Translations under genes and position numbers: made by a program
Origin: Macrocystis pyrifera
Lineage: Eukaryota; Sar; Phaeophyceae; Laminariales; Laminariaceae
DNA: 64,000 nt
Direction: 5' to 3'
Assembly: GCA_031763025.1 (NCBI GenBank)
Contig: JASSKH010000010.1
Coordinates: 11,797,427 to 11,861,426 of the forward strand
Shown here: positions 13,353 to 22,281 of the stretch, piece by piece
Layout: each line of letters starts with the position of its first letter
Numbering within the stretch: position 1 is the first letter of the stretch
Notes under the pieces: generated by a model
Database searches by the model: none
The model's input: the letters and a program-made list of their open reading frames with translations, nothing else
Told to the model about the DNA's origin: nothing

Positions 13353-15603
13353 GTGCTCGTAGTGCCCGCCGACTGGCGCGCCAGGCCTTGTTCACAGCTA
13401 TACAAGTTGCTGAAGCACAAGCTGCAGCTCCTGCCGCCGCTGTTTCTACCCACCTCGACCCTGAGAACCGCCATTTTCCGTCCTACCCCGCCTCGGTGTC
13501 CCCCCTGCCCCGGCGTCGCCCTTTGCCCTGGTGTTTTCCGCCCGCCCCGCCTCAGCATGACACGGACAACAAAAGCATGGGAGGGATCACCCAGCCCCGC
13601 CAGGTCCTCCAGAGGCCTGAGGACTTACGGCTGCTCCCCCTCTTCGGGAGCGAGGACACCCGAGCCCGCGGGCCCCACGTCTCTGGACGACGCCGTGGAC
13701 TTCGAGCCCCCGGACTCCGAGGACGAGCGGCTGGCAACCGAGAAGGCCGCAGCACCGGCGGCTGAGGACCCGGGCAGTGCCCAAGCGCCCCCCCCCAACT
13801 ACCTGCGGCGTGGACCTCCCTCTCGCCAGAGGAGCAGGCGGCGGTAATTCAGCGCTGGGCCAACCAGTCCAGCCTCGAAGCGGGGACCACCGCCGATCGC
13901 CCCGCGCCCGGCCAGGCCGACACTGTCACCGGGCCCCTGCTGCCACAGACACCCACCCCGACGTCCTCGCAGCCGAGCAGGCTTTGGCCTCCGCCGAGGC
14001 CCTTGGGGCTGCCTCGGCGACAACGGCTAGCCATCGAGCACGGACGCGTGTATCGGCCGAGCTCGAGGCTGCCGCTGCCGCCCGCGCTTCCACGGCCGCC
14101 GCCGCCATCGCCACGGCTGCCGCCACGGCTTCCGAGGAAGCCGCTCGCTCCGCCTCTTGTGCGCGAGACTCCATATCTCGGGCCAGTGAGGCGCTGCGGG
14201 CTGCCCGGGCGGCTGCTTCCTCCGCGACCAGCCGGGCCGGCCAGACGAGGGCATCAACGGAGAACCTTCCACTTGCCTCCACCACCGCGAAGGCTGCTCC
14301 AGCCCCCGGCCTTGGCCCCACGGACCCGTGTTCCCCCGCTGTGCTCGCGGTCGACGCCCGGACCAAGCGCCCCGGGGACCTGGATGTTTTACAGGGGAGT
14401 ATCGCCTGCATGGCGGCCGAGCCCAACCCGTGCTTCCCCCCCGAGGAAGTGGCTCTGGTGGTCTCTGCAGCTCGCCGCCTCCGACGCGAGCTTCCGGCCG
14501 AAGGGCTCTCGGTCCACGACGCTTGGCTGGGAATGTCAGACGTCTCCTGGTCGGACCAGCAGCTCCAGGCCTACACAATGGCTCTGGTGGTGAGCCTACG
14601 GAGGGCCCATGAAGCGTCTTCCGCCACGGTTCAATGGCCGAGACCGGCCGCGTACCAGCTTCATTGCAGGCGGCGGGAGCGCGCTGCCCCCCAGGACCCC
14701 CCCCCCCCCCCCCCTCTTACTCGATCCCGGAAGCTGGATTCCACCCCACCTCCTCCAGCGGCCACGGGGGAACTGGCGACAGCTCTGTGGCCGGAGACCG
14801 CGCTCGCAGCCGCGCTGGCGACCAGGCCCGCCAGCGCACGAGGTTTGGAGGGGATCCGGCCGGTCCGGACAGCAGGCTCCGCCGGGGCTCGGGCGGGGAA
14901 ACGGGTGGCAGTTCGTCTCGGCGCAACGGGACTGGACGGAGAAAAAACCGGTGGAAGGGGGAAGGAGCGATCGGGTGACGGTCGGTACGGCCCGCGGGAC
15001 AACTCTGGTCGAGCTACTTCCCCCAGCTCTTCCTCGGACGGCAACACCAGAGCCCCCGTTCCAGTGAAGCACGCCATCAGCAAGAGGCAAGTGACCCCCT
15101 CGCTGACTGAGGTTGCTTCTTCCGCCGCGCGTCTTGGTCGTTTGACCATGCCCGATGACCGCGCATTGCCTGTGTCATCTAACCTTGCTCACGACCGAAC
15201 TTCGGCGATCGACTCCGCCGCCACTGCCGCCGCGAAACAGCACGCTGCCGACGTACAACGGGCGTATAAACGCCTGGGACTGAAGGATATTTCGCGCATT
15301 TCTGTCTTGCCTTTCCCCTCCTCGATCGACCCTTGCGAGGCCGCACAGCAACTCATGCGTTCGGTAAAGGCCTCCGCCTCTGATATTCTCATGATGTGCA
15401 ACGATGGCTGCCATGAAGGCCTTAGTTCTACTAACTGGATCCCCGGTTGGGAGTACCCTCTCAAGAAATCCTTCGCGCGCACCATCACGCCTGACAAGCC
15501 TACGACCGCCCCTCTCACTACCTTGATGGATGATTTTTTGGACAGGTGTCGCGCGCCCTCGCAGCAGGATCGACGGGACCGGAGGCGTTCACGCTCCTCC
15601 TGA
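13353..15603 (+). pseudogene. Gag, central region and capsid N-part
   Basis: The longest frame is 13777-15603. A convincing coding stretch in a neighbouring frame precedes it (13353-13847, acidic segment DFEPPDSEDERLATEK), and another short one lies around 13800-13955 (SPEEQAAVIQRW). Around 14000-14270 lies an Ala/Ser/Arg-rich, probably coiled-coil segment. A more globular segment follows (about 14400-14610, FPPEEVALVVSAARRLRREL), then a Pro/Arg-rich linker, then a conserved-looking part from about 15060 (KRLGLKDISRISVLPFPSS). The frame changes near the C run at 13788-13796 and again at the T6 run at 15534-15539. Assignment to Gag rests on position and on the zinc knuckle downstream. Confidence 0.6.
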
Positions 15604-16727
15604 GGTTGCTGAGCAACCACTTTGACCGCACCAACACGGGGGCCAGCTACACCAAGTTGCATAATTTTGGCGTGGCTAACGGGACCCCTTTTTGCGATTT
15701 TAGTCGTGCATTGCGAGGGGTGGTGTCCGCAGCGACGGGGACTGAGCGTGTTTTGGCACCGGGGGTGGAGGTCATTTTGGAGGTAGTTCGGATGGCAGTG
15801 AACGAGCAGTACCCTAGCTTGATGCCGACGCTGTACCCGGGAGTTTTGGCTACGGTTTCGAGGCCGTTCGGCACTTTGGACGCCATGTGGTTAGCTTTCG
15901 AGACTCTTGCGAATAATAAGACACCTGCCGTCAACGGCGAAAAATATTTTTCTTTGCCTGCTTCTTCGTCGGGTGCGCGGTCATCCGCCCCGTCGGGGCC
16001 CCGGCCCGCCAATATTGGTCGCGGCCAGGGCCGGACGCTTCCCCAGTCGCCTTCTTGGCAGACGGGATCGCGCAATAATCCGCTGGTGATAAATGCCCAC
16101 AAATCCATCCCTGACTGCCTCGACCCGTGGCTTGACACCTCTTCCAACTGCTGGCCCCTTGAAGAACACCACTATGCCGAAGTTCACGCCGTTTGCATGT
16201 CCATCCAGACCGAGGACCCTCCCCTCTGGAGCGGCCTACTTTCATCGTCCGCTCGCGCAGCCGCCCTCAGCGAAAATCGAGGACGCTGTTTAAACTGTCA
16301 CGAAGACACACACTCTCTTCGTCAGTGTAGGCACCCTTTTTTAAACCTTAGTGGTATCTTGAACCCCGACCTTGGAACGCTTGGCGACGACGGCGAGGCG
16401 TTCCGTCGTTGGCAAGAACGCATGATCAGACACCGCCGCGAGAACAATTCACGACCGAAAAAATACAACCAGCAGAAACACAGGCGTCGCCCCGGCCCCT
16501 CGCGTGGGCAACATCACGGTCAGGGTCAGCAACACAGACAAGGTGATGGCTACAACGCACACGCAGCACGAGGACACCAGCAATCCCACCCCCGCCATCA
16601 TGGTGGTTCGACCGCCCCTGCCCCTTCCGCCCCGGCTCCCGTCTCGGGAGTTCGCTACGGCGCCTCACATACCTCGGGCGGAAACCCGAATGGACGCCAG
16701 CCTGGCACCTTCCGTACCGGTAACTGA
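15546..16727 (+). CDS. Gag, capsid C-part and nucleocapsid
   Basis: This frame takes over from the preceding one in the -1 frame immediately after the slippery-looking T_TTT_TTG at 15534-15540. The first 130 residues are globular, and the frame stays open from 15534. A zinc knuckle, CLNCHEDTHSLRQC (C-x2-C-x4-H-x4-C), is encoded at 16287-16328 and marks the nucleocapsid. After it the protein is basic and His/Gln/Gly-rich, typical of an RNA-binding tail. The frame ends at TGA 16725-16727, after which the same frame stays open for another kilobase. Confidence 0.8.
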   Translation: MSRALAAGSTGPEAFTLLLRLLSNHFDRTNTGASYTKLHNFGVANGTPFCDFSRALRGVVSAATGTERVLAPGVEVILEVVRMAVNEQYPSLMPTLYPGVLATVSRPFGTLDAMWLAFETLANNKTPAVNGEKYFSLPASSSGARSSAPSGPRPANIGRGQGRTLPQSPSWQTGSRNNPLVINAHKSIPDCLDPWLDTSSNCWPLEEHHYAEVHAVCMSIQTEDPPLWSGLLSSSARAAALSENRGRCLNCHEDTHSLRQCRHPFLNLSGILNPDLGTLGDDGEAFRRWQERMIRHRRENNSRPKKYNQQKHRRRPGPSRGQHHGQGQQHRQGDGYNAHAARGHQQSHPRHHGGSTAPAPSAPAPVSGVRYGASHTSGGNPNGRQPGTFRTGN

Positions 16728-17744
16728 CAGGTCGACGGCGGTTCGGCTTCTCCTGACCGCCCGCCGCCAGTATTGTCAGGAAAAAAAAACTTGATTTCAC
16801 AAGATGCTCGCGTCCCAGGCTCGCTCAGTACTCCGCTCCTGCCCCGCGCGTTACTCCGTACTTCGGACCGACGCAGCGACTCAGCTCCACAGCTTTTTCC
16901 GGGGAGCCCTCGGGCGCCTTCCCCGACGTCGGGAGCCCGCGCCTCAAACGCCGCTCCCCTCAACCTGGGCACGAGAGCAGGCGCGATAAACGCCTCTCTC
17001 CCAAACCACGCGCCGCGCAACACGACGGGTGTCGCGCCGTCGCGTCGTTTTTTTCAGCGAGGGTGTCCCCCTCCTACACCTCCCGGCCATGCGGTGGCGG
17101 TCGGTTTGAGGTGCGGGAAGGCAAACACCGAAACCCCGAGATCTCGGTTGAAGCTCGACTCGGAGTTTCCTCGCAATAACGGTGGCCGCTCCACCCTTTT
17201 TCCTATTAAGGAGGAGTCGACAAGATTAGCTACCTCGTCCCCCTTCCCCACCAGGTCTACAGGATGGAAGCTCTCTCCGGTGGACCCTTTGTTGCCCCCC
17301 ACCCGAGCACCGTTCTTGAAGACGTCTACAGGGTCTGCAGGCCCTCTTTCGTCTTCGCGCACGCCACTCCATGTGCGCAGCGCTCCTTCGGCTCCAGTGG
17401 AACAGGAAAAACCTGTCACTGTCCGTCGAGCCAGTGGTGACTCCACGGCCTCCGGTCAGATCAACCGGACAGCATACCCATTAAATTCGGAAGAATCGCA
17501 GCTCTCGTCAAGCAGAACGGGCTCAGAGCCCCCTGCCCCCTTTGGTCCAGGACAGAGATCATCGGGCGCAGCAAGAGAACCTTCTGGCGATTTTTTTCCT
17601 ACGGGTAATGGTGACACAGAGCCAGTATACGTGGAACCGGATTCGCCTCGTGCACCAGGGGCTCAGTGTTCTCAGAGAAGCACACTCCCCCCCCCCACAC
17701 GCCGCAACTGCGGCCACCGACGACTCGGCACCGTCGGTTTTTGA
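16728..17744 (+). CDS. Pro/Ser-rich linker after Gag stop
   Basis: In frame with Gag after the single TGA, open to 17744, so it could be reached by stop-codon readthrough. The sequence is rich in Pro, Ser, Arg and Thr with no recognisable domain. Its last part overlaps the NADAR frame. The continuation appears to pass into that frame at the run of C near 17688-17698. Confidence 0.5.
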   Translation, partial: QVDGGSASPDRPPPVLSGKKNLISQDARVPGSLSTPLLPRALLRTSDRRSDSAPQLFPGSPRAPSPTSGARASNAAPLNLGTRAGAINASLPNHAPRNTTGVAPSRRFFQRGCPPPTPPGHAVAVGLRCGKANTETPRSRLKLDSEFPRNNGGRSTLFPIKEESTRLATSSPFPTRSTGWKLSPVDPLLPPTRAPFLKTSTGSAGPLSSSRTPLHVRSAPSAPVEQEKPVTVRRASGDSTASGQINRTAYPLNSEESQLSSSRTGSEPPAPFGPGQRSSGAAREPSGDFFPTGNGDTEPVYVEPDSPRAPGAQCSQRSTLPPPTRRNCGHRRLGTVGF

Positions 17745-18765
17745 CCCTACTCTCGAGTATACAACGGAGCGGGTGGTACTGTTCTGGCAGCCCCCCTCTT
17801 ATTTTTCGCAGTGGTCCCCGTCGTCTTTTGTCGTCGACGATGTATCATATTCCTGCGCGGAGCAGTATATGATGGCTGAAAAGGCTCGCCTTTTCCAGAA
17901 CCACGGCTCAGCGGAGCGGATTATGGCCTCGCCAGACCCACGCGAGCACAAACGCCTCGGTCGAGGCGTGCATAAGTTCGACTACGCTATCTGGGACCGT
18001 GTTCGGGAAGACGCCGTCCTTGCTGGTAATTTTGCCAAATTCTCGCAGAACCCGCTCATGAAGCAGCACCTATTGAGCACTGGCACCAAGCTTTTGGCTG
18101 AAGCCAGCCCTTTTGATGCCGTGTGGGGCATCGGTTTGCGGGCAGACGACCCCGAAGCTCACGACCCCTCTCGGTGGCGTGGGAAAATTTTGCTCGGTAA
18201 AGCTCTTTCCGCCGTTCGCGACACCCTCCGATCAAGTGAGGCCGGGTTGGCACACCCCGCCTCCTCTCACCAATTCTGCACCCCAACCATACCTGGCGGA
18301 ATTCATGAGATTACACCAGCGCCGCCCCGCCCTTTAGCCGTGGCCCGCGCTTGCCCAGGTCCTCCTTTGGAGTTTCGACCTATTTTTCTGACGCGCCGGC
18401 TGATCACAGCCCGGAGATTTTGGCTGTCGCACCTAGTGTCGACCCCTCCCTCGCGCTGCCAGAACACGGCCCCTGCCTCGTCGGGGGCACCATTACCCTC
18501 GATGACGCCTCTTTTACCACGAAAATCGCGATTCACAGCGGAGCTGGCGTTCTTGCACCTTTTGGTTGCCTGGCGCTTCTCGACATTGGCTCCCCGCAGA
18601 TTTCATCCGGCGAGATGTTTTGGATCGCATGCACTCGGTTGGTGCGGCCTCCCTCGCGTGCGAGCAGAACGGCGCCCCTCGTTCTTGGGGGGGTTTTGGC
18701 GAATCGGCCCCTCTGAAGACTTCGACGAGCGTGCGCCTAAGCGTCCATTTTTTTCGAGAAAATGA
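17542..18765 (+). CDS. NADAR (YbiA-like, DUF1768) domain in Pol
   Basis: Residues encoded by about 17773-18228 form a complete NADAR domain of about 152 aa, the usual length. Family signatures occur in order: FSQWSPSSF, CAEQYMMAEKARLF, a KRLGRGV segment, AKFSQNP, LLSTG, EASPFDAVWGIG and RWRGKILLGKAL. NADAR proteins act on ADP-ribosyl or related N-glycosidic substrates; bacterial members remove ADP-ribose from guanine in DNA. The invariant-looking Glu and Lys of the AEQ...AEK segment and the WGIG motif are present. The usual GKN is GKI here. The domain sits between Gag and protease, where some retroviruses carry dUTPase. After 18228 this frame is probably no longer the coding one. Confidence 0.88.
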   Translation: MVQDRDHRAQQENLLAIFFLRVMVTQSQYTWNRIRLVHQGLSVLREAHSPPPHAATAATDDSAPSVFDPTLEYTTERVVLFWQPPSYFSQWSPSSFVVDDVSYSCAEQYMMAEKARLFQNHGSAERIMASPDPREHKRLGRGVHKFDYAIWDRVREDAVLAGNFAKFSQNPLMKQHLLSTGTKLLAEASPFDAVWGIGLRADDPEAHDPSRWRGKILLGKALSAVRDTLRSSEAGLAHPASSHQFCTPTIPGGIHEITPAPPRPLAVARACPGPPLEFRPIFLTRRLITARRFWLSHLVSTPPSRCQNTAPASSGAPLPSMTPLLPRKSRFTAELAFLHLLVAWRFSTLAPRRFHPARCFGSHALGWCGLPRVRAERRPSFLGGFWRIGPSEDFDERAPKRPFFSRK

Positions 18766-18900
18766 GCCTACTTGCTCCCTCGCAGTTTGGGCCTGCGTGG
18801 TTCCCCCCTCGGTGATGCAGCATGCTGTATTATTGGGACGTGACAGCTGGATGCGCTTTAATAGCCGCTCCTACCGCTCTCTGCCACCTCGGCCGTCTGA
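18351..18900 (+). pseudogene. Aspartic protease (retropepsin), frameshifted
   Basis: The N-terminal half is read in one frame up to ALLDIGSPQ (Asp-Ile-Gly at 18582-18590). The C-terminal half lies in a second frame starting near 18595 and includes VLLGRDSWMRF (about 18830-18853), equivalent to the ILGRD motif near the retropepsin C-terminus. The catalytic triplet is normally DTG or DSG. DIG is unusual and may be inactive. A 1-nt shift at about 18595-18605 separates the halves. Confidence 0.7.
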
Positions 18901-19387
18901 TCAACGCGTTTTTGGCGAGCTGGAGTTAGTTCACCACGCCCCGACAGGCATGTCCGTGTACGCCATCGACTCCGCCGCTTCGGGTGGAGGCTTCCATCTA
19001 CGCTACGAGGGCGCAGCAGGCGTCACCCTGTCAGACGCTCCCCAGCTGCTTGCTGTCAATTTGGTTCAGAGCGATGGCTCCCCCGCCCTCACTGGACACT
19101 ACTTGGTCGACATGATGCCCCAGCCCGACCTACCCTCGGTCGAGGAGCACTTCGTCTCCTCCGGACGGCAGGTTCTTCCCTTCGTTGGAGTGGCGGCTCT
19201 CGAGCCGGGGGATGTCCTCGGCGTCGCCCACGCCCCACTGCTGAGCGTTCCGCTGGACGTTTTGCAGCAGGACAACCGAGCCCCCAGCCCTCCCTCCGGA
19301 CTAAGTGAGGTGTGTCCGGTTTCAGCAGTTACTCCCCCCCCCTCGCAGCTCCAGCCTCGCCCTCGCCTGCACTGCTTGAGCGTTTGA
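18853..19387 (+). CDS. Protease-to-RT connector
   Basis: Continuation of the frame that carries ILGRD, open from 18566 to 19387, with no domain I recognise. A neighbouring frame (19312-19446) then carries SPALLERLTSEQRASFLRIW, a typical segment before a gypsy reverse transcriptase. The RT frame is entered after a G6 run at about 19442-19447. Confidence 0.5.
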
Positions 19388-19448
19388 CTTCAGAACAGCG
19401 CGCTTCGTTCCTGCGCATCTGGGCACGCTTGCCGGCGCATCGCGGGGG

Positions 19449-20465
19449 GTGGCTTTTGATCTCCACGGCACAGGCTGGACCCCTGCGGTCATTGAACAGC
19501 TGGGGGACGTTCTCTGCGAATTTCCTGACGTTTTCTCGAAGTCCAAGTCGGATTTTGGTTCCTGCTCGTTGATGCCTTTCGTGATCTCGGTCCCGGAAGG
19601 AAGCGCTCCTGTCACGTCCAGGCCGCACCGCATCAACCCCATCCTGGCCAAGGAAGTGGAGACCACCTTGGATCAGTACTTAGCGGCTGGTCTGATCCAA
19701 CACTCGACTTCTCCGTACTCGAGCCCGCTGGTGGTCATCCCGAAAAAGTCTGGTGGCGTTCGGATCACCGTGAACTACAAAAAACTCAACCAGATCAGCA
19801 AACTCAGCCAGCTGCCTATCCCTCGCGTGGACCAAGTCCTCGACTCCCTGGGGAAGGGACGGGTGTTTTCCCTCTTCGATTTGGTCTCCTCGTTCCACCA
19901 GATTACCGCGCACAAGGACACCGTCCCTCTTACGGCGTTCTGCACTCCCACGGGCCTTTACGAGTGGCTCGTCATGCCCCAAGGCAGCAGTGCTTCGCCC
20001 GGCTGGTTCGTCAAAGTGATTAACGAAGTCATTAAAGGCCTGACACAGGTGGCGGCCTACCTTGATGATGTGATCGTTTTCGACTCTGACCCGACGGCCC
20101 ACGTCAAAACGATACGAGCCCTCTTCGAACGCCTGCGCAAACACAACCTCAAGCTCTCCCCCTCGAAGGCTCGCCTCGGCGCCACGGACGCCAATTTTCT
20201 GGGCCACTCTATTTCGCCCGCGGGTATAAGCCCTAATGCGGAAAAAGTTTCGGCCTTGCTGAAAATGCCCATGCCCAAGAACCTCAAGCAAGTCCGTGCC
20301 CTGATGGGCGGCGTAGGATATTATCGCAAATTCCTGCCCGACCTGTCCAAACGGCTACGTCCTCTCACCACCCTTCTCCGGAAGGGGATCAAGTATGTCT
20401 TCACGCCGGCTATGGAAGTTATCGTCCGCCAGATCCTCGCCCCCACCGATTTTGGTCTTCCCTGA
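19449..20465 (+). CDS. Reverse transcriptase (Ty3/gypsy)
   Basis: RNA-dependent DNA polymerase of the element. The order of motifs is VVIPKKSGGVRITVNYKKLN (finger/palm), FSLFDLVSSFHQI (first catalytic Asp), a LVMPQGSSASPG segment and AAYLDDVIVFD with the YLDD catalytic box at 20058-20069. A thumb/connection region follows (NFLGHSISPAGI, VGYYRKFLPDLSKRLRPL). The expected residues FG in the MPFGL box read QGS here. The frame terminates at 20463-20465, but RNase H continues in the next frame, apparently switching at the C5 run near 20441. Confidence 0.93.
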   Translation: MAFDLHGTGWTPAVIEQLGDVLCEFPDVFSKSKSDFGSCSLMPFVISVPEGSAPVTSRPHRINPILAKEVETTLDQYLAAGLIQHSTSPYSSPLVVIPKKSGGVRITVNYKKLNQISKLSQLPIPRVDQVLDSLGKGRVFSLFDLVSSFHQITAHKDTVPLTAFCTPTGLYEWLVMPQGSSASPGWFVKVINEVIKGLTQVAAYLDDVIVFDSDPTAHVKTIRALFERLRKHNLKLSPSKARLGATDANFLGHSISPAGISPNAEKVSALLKMPMPKNLKQVRALMGGVGYYRKFLPDLSKRLRPLTTLLRKGIKYVFTPAMEVIVRQILAPTDFGLP

Positions 20466-21183
20466 CTGGGATGCCGTAGCCGACGGCTCCCGCCCCTTCC
20501 ACGTGTACTGCGACGCCTGCATCGACGGTTTCGGTGCCGCGCTCGAACAAGAACAACCGGACGGCTCGGTACGGCCCATTGCTTATATCAGCCGCGCTAC
20601 CCTCGATTCCGAAAGGCACTGGACACCGTTGGACCTGGAAGCTGGCAGCATTGTCTGGGCTATCAAACGACTTCGGGGTTACCTGTGGGGCACGAAGTTT
20701 CGAATATTTTCGGATCACAAAGCACTTGAGAGTATCGCCAAAGTAGGGGACCACAACGCGCGAGTCCAACGCTGGCTCGAGTTCCTCACTGCATTCGACT
20801 ACACCCTCAAGTACCGCAAGGGCAGCGCCAACGGAAATGCTGACTTCCTCTCCCGCTTGCCAGAGCCCGCCACAGAACACGACCGCAGTGGGTCTAGCTG
20901 CCTCAACCCCGTCGAGGACGGTGGTATCTTCCTCATCCGAGCCTGCGGGCTTCACACTAGCTCTTCGCCGACCCCTGGTGTCGGTTTGGGTGGGCTGGTG
21001 TCCCGCAGTGAAAGTGCCGTCTTGGGTGGGCTACCTCTCGCCCCTTCGGATTTTCGCGATTTTCGCACACACGGGCCACGTATGAGGATTGACGACCTCT
21101 CTGCTCCTTTGGGGAGATTCGTCGCTCGTGTATCTGCCTCCGTCGCCACCGTCGACCGCCGTCCTGGCTTGGGGGATTTTTAA
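20395..21183 (+). CDS. RNase H domain of Pol
   Basis: Gypsy-type RNase H joined to RT through a 1-nt shift. Motifs include FHVYCDACIDGFGAALEQ (first catalytic Asp), RPIAYISR, LDLEAGSIVWAIKRLR (catalytic Glu region), RIFSDHKALE (Asp) and the end motif NGNADFLSRLP. After about residue 165 the protein becomes a variable connector. TAA at 21181-21183 closes the frame, yet the same frame is open and plausible beyond it. Confidence 0.9.
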   Translation: MSSRRLWKLSSARSSPPPILVFPDWDAVADGSRPFHVYCDACIDGFGAALEQEQPDGSVRPIAYISRATLDSERHWTPLDLEAGSIVWAIKRLRGYLWGTKFRIFSDHKALESIAKVGDHNARVQRWLEFLTAFDYTLKYRKGSANGNADFLSRLPEPATEHDRSGSSCLNPVEDGGIFLIRACGLHTSSSPTPGVGLGGLVSRSESAVLGGLPLAPSDFRDFRTHGPRMRIDDLSAPLGRFVARVSASVATVDRRPGLGDF

Positions 21184-22281
21184 CCCCCCGCCACCGCCGC
21201 TTTCGCTTCGGTTTTTGTCGTACCCTCCGGGGGCGACCGGGGCTCTGCAGAAGCCCCCGCTGCAGCGACGATTGTCGCCCAGCGCGCTCCTCCCCCGACG
21301 AGCACTTTACAGGTCGAAGATTCCGTCGTGAGCACTGCTCCGGCCGCGTCTTCCCTTTCAGGCCAGGGCTCCGCAGAAGCCCCCGCTGCAGCGACGATTG
21401 TCGCCCAGCATGCTCCTCCCCCGACGAGCACTTTACAGGTCGAAGATTCCGTCGTGAGCACTGCTCCGGCCGCGTCTTCCCTTTCAGGCCAGGGCTCCGC
21501 AGAAGCCCCCGATGCAGCGACGATTGTCGCCCAGCATGCTCCTCCCCCGACGAGCACTTTACAGGGAAAAGATTCCGTCGTGCTCACTGATCCGGCCGCG
21601 TCTACCCCATCGCCGCCTGGCAACCCGGCGCCTCCGAACGTTTTGCCGTCTTCAGGCCGCATCTCATCTCGGACGCGCCGACGAACAGCCGCCGCCGCTG
21701 GCGCCGTGCCGCCCGCTGTTGATTATGGCTTCGGGCCCGGCGGGACCCCTAGACCATCAGCCCGGCGCGCTACCACCCCGCTGCGAGCCCCACGGCCACG
21801 ACCGCCCGCACCCGTCGTTTTGGCCCCGACTCCTGCCGCCTCGTCCGTCTCGACGGTACCCATCCCGTCCGGCCGCGACCGCACCGAGCCCGTGGGAACT
21901 CCTCTTTTACGACTTCCGCCGCCAACTGACGCACCTCCCGTCACCTCGACCAACTTGGACGCACTCGGCGCAGCTGCCGAGTTTCAGTTCGGTGATTCCG
22001 CAGCGCGCTACTCGCACGCCGATTGGGCTCGGGAACAACAGGCTGAGCCCGCGTGCAATGCCGCCATGCGCTACATAGCCCTTGGCCGACCGGAGGTTTT
22101 GCCAGACGACTTTCAGGTTTCCCTTCCCACCAGCGACCTCCCCTTTCGGAAGCTCAAGAGCTGGCCGCCAAAGGCCGCTTGCACACCACTGACGCGGGCA
22201 TCGTTCTACTTGTCCGACAGTCGTCTCCCCCTCCTGCGTTGGATACGCCACGCCCGGTGGGCCGTACGGCCTGCTTATTGA
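21184..22281 (+). CDS. Connector between RNase H and integrase
   Basis: In frame with RNase H after one TAA. It opens with a tandem protein repeat and continues Pro/Arg-rich. From about 21960 it becomes globular (AAEFQFGDSAARYSHADWAREQQ), a segment that precedes the integrase zinc finger in gypsy elements. The frame hands over to the integrase frame near 22150. Confidence 0.55.
   Translation, partial: PPATAAFASVFVVPSGGDRGSAEAPAAATIVAQRAPPPTSTLQVEDSVVSTAPAASSLSGQGSAEAPAAATIVAQHAPPPTSTLQVEDSVVSTAPAASSLSGQGSAEAPDAATIVAQHAPPPTSTLQGKDSVVLTDPAASTPSPPGNPAPPNVLPSSGRISSRTRRRTAAAAGAVPPAVDYGFGPGGTPRPSARRATTPLRAPRPRPPAPVVLAPTPAASSVSTVPIPSGRDRTEPVGTPLLRLPPPTDAPPVTSTNLDALGAAAEFQFGDSAARYSHADWAREQQAEPACNAAMRYIALGRPEVLPDDFQVSLPTSDLPFRKLKSWPPKAACTPLTRASFYLSDSRLPLLRWIRHARWAVRPAY
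21235..21612 (+). repeat. 126-bp (42-codon) coding tandem repeat
   Basis: Three copies with period exactly 126 nt start at about 21235, 21361 and 21487. The second and third are almost identical. The unit encodes GSAEAPAAATIVAQHAPPP followed by a Ser/Thr/Val stretch. It lies in a low-complexity linker of Pol, where length is probably unconstrained. Confidence 0.9.

Noticed and set aside
18229-18765. C-terminal extension of the NADAR protein in the same frame
   Set aside because: The protease motif is read in another frame over this stretch, so this tail is most likely out-of-frame translation.
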